Assembly (NCBI RefSeq): GCF_026913205.2
Contig: NZ_CP168151.1
Location: forward strand, 1,798,001 to 1,862,000
Direction of reading: 5' to 3'
Source of the DNA: Lentilactobacillus sp. SPB1-3
GTDB lineage: Bacteria > Bacillota > Bacilli > Lactobacillales > Lactobacillaceae
Length of the DNA stretch: 64,000 nt
This document shows positions 62,408-64,000 of this stretch, piece after piece; positions within the stretch are counted from its first letter, which is position 1, and each line of letters starts with the position of its first letter. The position numbers and the translations under genes were made by a program. The notes under the pieces were generated by a model. It was not told where the DNA came from. It ran no database searches and worked only from the letters and a program-made list of their open reading frames with translations.

Positions 62408-63064
62408 CTATACTTCACCAAGATTATTAAAGTATTCTACGCTAATATCATCGTCATCGATAATCAATTTAGTAACACTCCCATTGGCAGTGGCTTCACC
62501 TATATCTAAATCTGGTGCGTAACGATCGACGATTGAACGAATGGTCATTCCGTGAGACACAATTAAAATTTGGTCACCATCATGCGTGTTTTCTCTGATT
62601 TTGTCGAAGCCAAAATTCAGTCGTTCCCAGAACATAGCGTTGTTTTCAGCGTGATTATACAGATCGGCTCGGTGAATCAAATCACGAGCCCTCTCTAAAC
62701 CGAAGTTCTTTAGTACTTCGCTCTCAGTACTTTCTTGAACTTGAACTCCGACAAATTGCCACATTTGGCTCAAATCACTACCTTCAAAGTAGCCATGAAA
62801 CTGTTCCCTTAATTCGGGGTATTGATAACTAACAATATTCATGTTGTTAGGGTTTTGTTTTAGTATCAATCTTTCAGTATCAATGGCTCTTCCAGAATCA
62901 CTGCTAAATGCTGCAGCAAATGGAATGTCTTTTAGTCGTTTGCCGGCATTTTTTGCATCTTCAATACCTTTATCAGTTAATGGTGAATCAATCCATCCTT
63001 GTACTCGATTATAATAATTTAAATATGTTTGACCATGGCGAACCATATAAGCTGTTACAGTCAT
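62408..63064 (-). CDS. Histidine phosphatase family protein
   Basis: The 218-residue protein has the phosphohistidine motif YMVRHGQTYLN, the second arginine region FSSDSGRAIDTE, a Glu after ELREQFHGYFEG, and the second His in IVSHGMTIRSI. It resembles cofactor-dependent phosphoglycerate mutase-like phosphatases, but not the glycolytic enzyme itself, as the length and loop content differ. The substrate is unknown. Confidence 0.88.
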   Translation of the reverse strand: MTVTAYMVRHGQTYLNYYNRVQGWIDSPLTDKGIEDAKNAGKRLKDIPFAAAFSSDSGRAIDTERLILKQNPNNMNIVSYQYPELREQFHGYFEGSDLSQMWQFVGVQVQESTESEVLKNFGLERARDLIHRADLYNHAENNAMFWERLNFGFDKIRENTHDGDQILIVSHGMTIRSIVDRYAPDLDIGEATANGSVTKLIIDDDDISVEYFNNLGEV

Positions 63065-63122
63065 CTTAAATCATCCCACTTCCTGAGTTTATTAACTCAA
63101 TTATAACGTAATAAAGAATCAA

Positions 63123-63152
63123 TGCATGTAGTTAGTCTGTGAACTACATGCA
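63123..63152. repeat. Perfect inverted repeat
   Basis: TGCATGTAGTT / AACTACATGCA with an 8-base loop, 59 bp upstream of the phosphatase gene. On the plus strand a T run (TATTTTT) begins 6 bases later. It may be an operator or a hairpin of an unseen RNA. Confidence 0.5.
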
Positions 63153-63252
63153 CTAGGTATTTTTCTCCTGTTATCACCTAATTTTGCTCCATCGAAGAAT
63201 AATTTAGTTGTCTCGCATAATAAACTGACAGACACACTAATAACATATCAGG

Positions 63253-63303
63253 ATACAAAAAATAGTGTTCCTTTAGCCATTAGCAACTAGAGGGACACTA
63301 TTT
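63253..63303 (-). terminator. Terminator of the right-edge aldo/keto reductase gene
   Basis: AAATAGTGTTCCTTTAG / CTAGAGGGACACTATTT, 17 bp with two G-U pairs. On the minus strand it is followed by a T run. Confidence 0.82.
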
Positions 63304-63340
63304 AAATATAGTATTCAATTTAGTAAGTTATAAATTCTGG

Positions 63341-64000
63341 TTATCCATGGGGATACTGATGGCCAATTTCGTAAACCATCTCTGGTTCTTGACTGATTCT
63401 GACGTTTTTATTCATATCATCGATGAGCATCATTTCTTCATTTGTGAGTTCAAAATCATAAATGGATCCATTCTCAATGATTCTATTTTCATGCACCGAT
63501 TTAGGAATAAAGGAAATTCCTCTTTGCAAATGCCATCTTAAAATAATCTGAGCCGTAGACTTTTTATGATTGTCAGCAATTTTAATTAACGTTGGATCAT
63601 CAAAAATTCTCCCTCTTCCTAGCGGAGCCCAAGCTTGAGTAACAATTTGATTATTTTTATCAAACTCAACCATCGCCGCCTGAGATAAATATGGGTGATT
63701 TTCAATTTGATTAACAACAGGCATCTCATTCGCCTTAGTTTTTAAGTATTCCAAATGAATCATGCCATAGTTACTAGTACCAATTGACTTTACTAATCCC
63801 TCTGATTTTAATTGTTCAAAGGCTTTCCAAGTTTCAAAAAAATGTTGATGGATTGGCCAATGAACTAATAATAGATCAACATAATCTAACCCTAACTTTT
63901 TTAATGATTGCTCAAATGACTTCATTACGCCATCATATCCCTGATTCTCTTCGGATATCTTGGTGGTAATAAATATTTCATTTCTATCAGCATTAATACT
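63341..64000 (-). CDS. Aldo/keto reductase, N-terminus beyond the window
   Basis: The frame is open to the right edge, giving 220 visible residues. Reading in from the edge, it starts SINADRNEIFITTKISEENQ, the typical strand-4 Lys segment, then KKLGLDYVDLLLVHWPIHQ (catalytic His), then TSNYG and the cofactor region FIPKSVHENRIIENGSI. This is the 2,5-diketo-gluconate reductase-like branch. The ATG at 63925 is internal, since conserved family sequence continues upstream of it. About 50 N-terminal residues should lie outside the window. Confidence 0.92.
   Translation of the reverse strand, partial: SINADRNEIFITTKISEENQGYDGVMKSFEQSLKKLGLDYVDLLLVHWPIHQHFFETWKAFEQLKSEGLVKSIGTSNYGMIHLEYLKTKANEMPVVNQIENHPYLSQAAMVEFDKNNQIVTQAWAPLGRGRIFDDPTLIKIADNHKKSTAQIILRWHLQRGISFIPKSVHENRIIENGSIYDFELTNEEMMLIDDMNKNVRISQEPEMVYEIGHQYPHG

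Noticed and set aside
63841-63925. Aldo/keto reductase starting at the ATG at 63925
   Set aside because: Conserved family sequence (FITTK...) continues in frame to the window edge, so this ATG is internal.

Overview
The window is 64 kb of ordinary chromosome from a low-GC Gram-positive, almost certainly a member of the Lactobacillaceae. The reasons are the AT-rich composition, strong GGAGG-type ribosome binding sites, several TTG and GTG starts, and a gene set typical of lactobacilli: an arginine deiminase operon with its own Crp-type regulator and APC antiporter, L-ribulokinase and ribulose-phosphate epimerase, a TrxR-like ferredoxin/flavodoxin reductase, DegV, DUF1275, an Spx paralogue, an Lsa-type ABC-F protein and an OpuC-like fused osmolyte transporter. 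I see no tRNA or rRNA gene, no IS element, no prophage and no CRISPR array. Most genes are single or in short operons bounded by clear Rho-independent terminators, many of them shared by convergent genes.

Layout. 1-9.4 kb: potassium channel, FNR-type flavoprotein plus PrsW-like protease, nucleoside hydrolase, HAD phosphatase, an Spx-like regulator without the CxxC switch, Na+/H+ antiporter, 5'-nucleotidase. 9.4-14 kb: RNase Y, a membrane-anchored alpha/beta hydrolase, an XRE regulator plus methyltransferase-like protein, and Ogt-type methyltransferase. 14.1-20.6 kb: the arginine deiminase cluster, reading leftward as argR, then arcA-arcB-arcC-arcR-arcD, with a densely packed regulatory region before arcA. 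20.7-31.1 kb: a GH65 phosphorylase, the zinc-independent S14 paralogue, LysR, xanthine permease, a secreted Apf-like protein, GreA paralogue, VanZ/RDD membrane protein and a P2-type ATPase. 31.2-41.7 kb: DedA, aldo/keto reductase, EndA-like nuclease, SDR, TenA, OsmC, ABC-F, GNAT, DUF1275 and a two-component system. 41.7-48.1 kb: araB-araD, cold-shock protein, PanE-like reductase, lipoate ligase and a GcvH-like protein. 48.1-51.1 kb: a three-gene ABC importer behind an elaborate attenuator. 51.1-64 kb: DegV, MMPL transporter, LacI regulator, phosphoglucomutase, a glutathione-reductase-like flavoprotein, osmolyte ABC transporter, histidine phosphatase, and an aldo/keto reductase cut by the window edge.

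The outstanding feature is the leader of the ABC importer (about 50789-51080, minus strand). It encodes a 20-residue peptide ending EFAFSFFFR behind a good ribosome binding site. Seven RNA segments follow, each able to pair with the next (A:B, B:C, C:D, D:E, E:F, F:G). The last pair is a canonical terminator just before the transporter gene, and the peptide's stop codon lies inside segment A. This reads as a phenylalanine-sensing attenuator with a relay of hairpins, in a transporter family that in Firmicutes is usually thought to be under T-box control.

Other regulatory finds are: a Zur-like operator over the start point of the S14 paralogue, together with an apparent ATC start codon; a CRE, Crp-type dyad and ARG box in the arcA promoter; an AraR-type operator in the araB promoter; and an attenuator-like leader with a tiny uORF before the ABC-F gene. 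All calls come from reading the sequence only; no database search or folding program was run.
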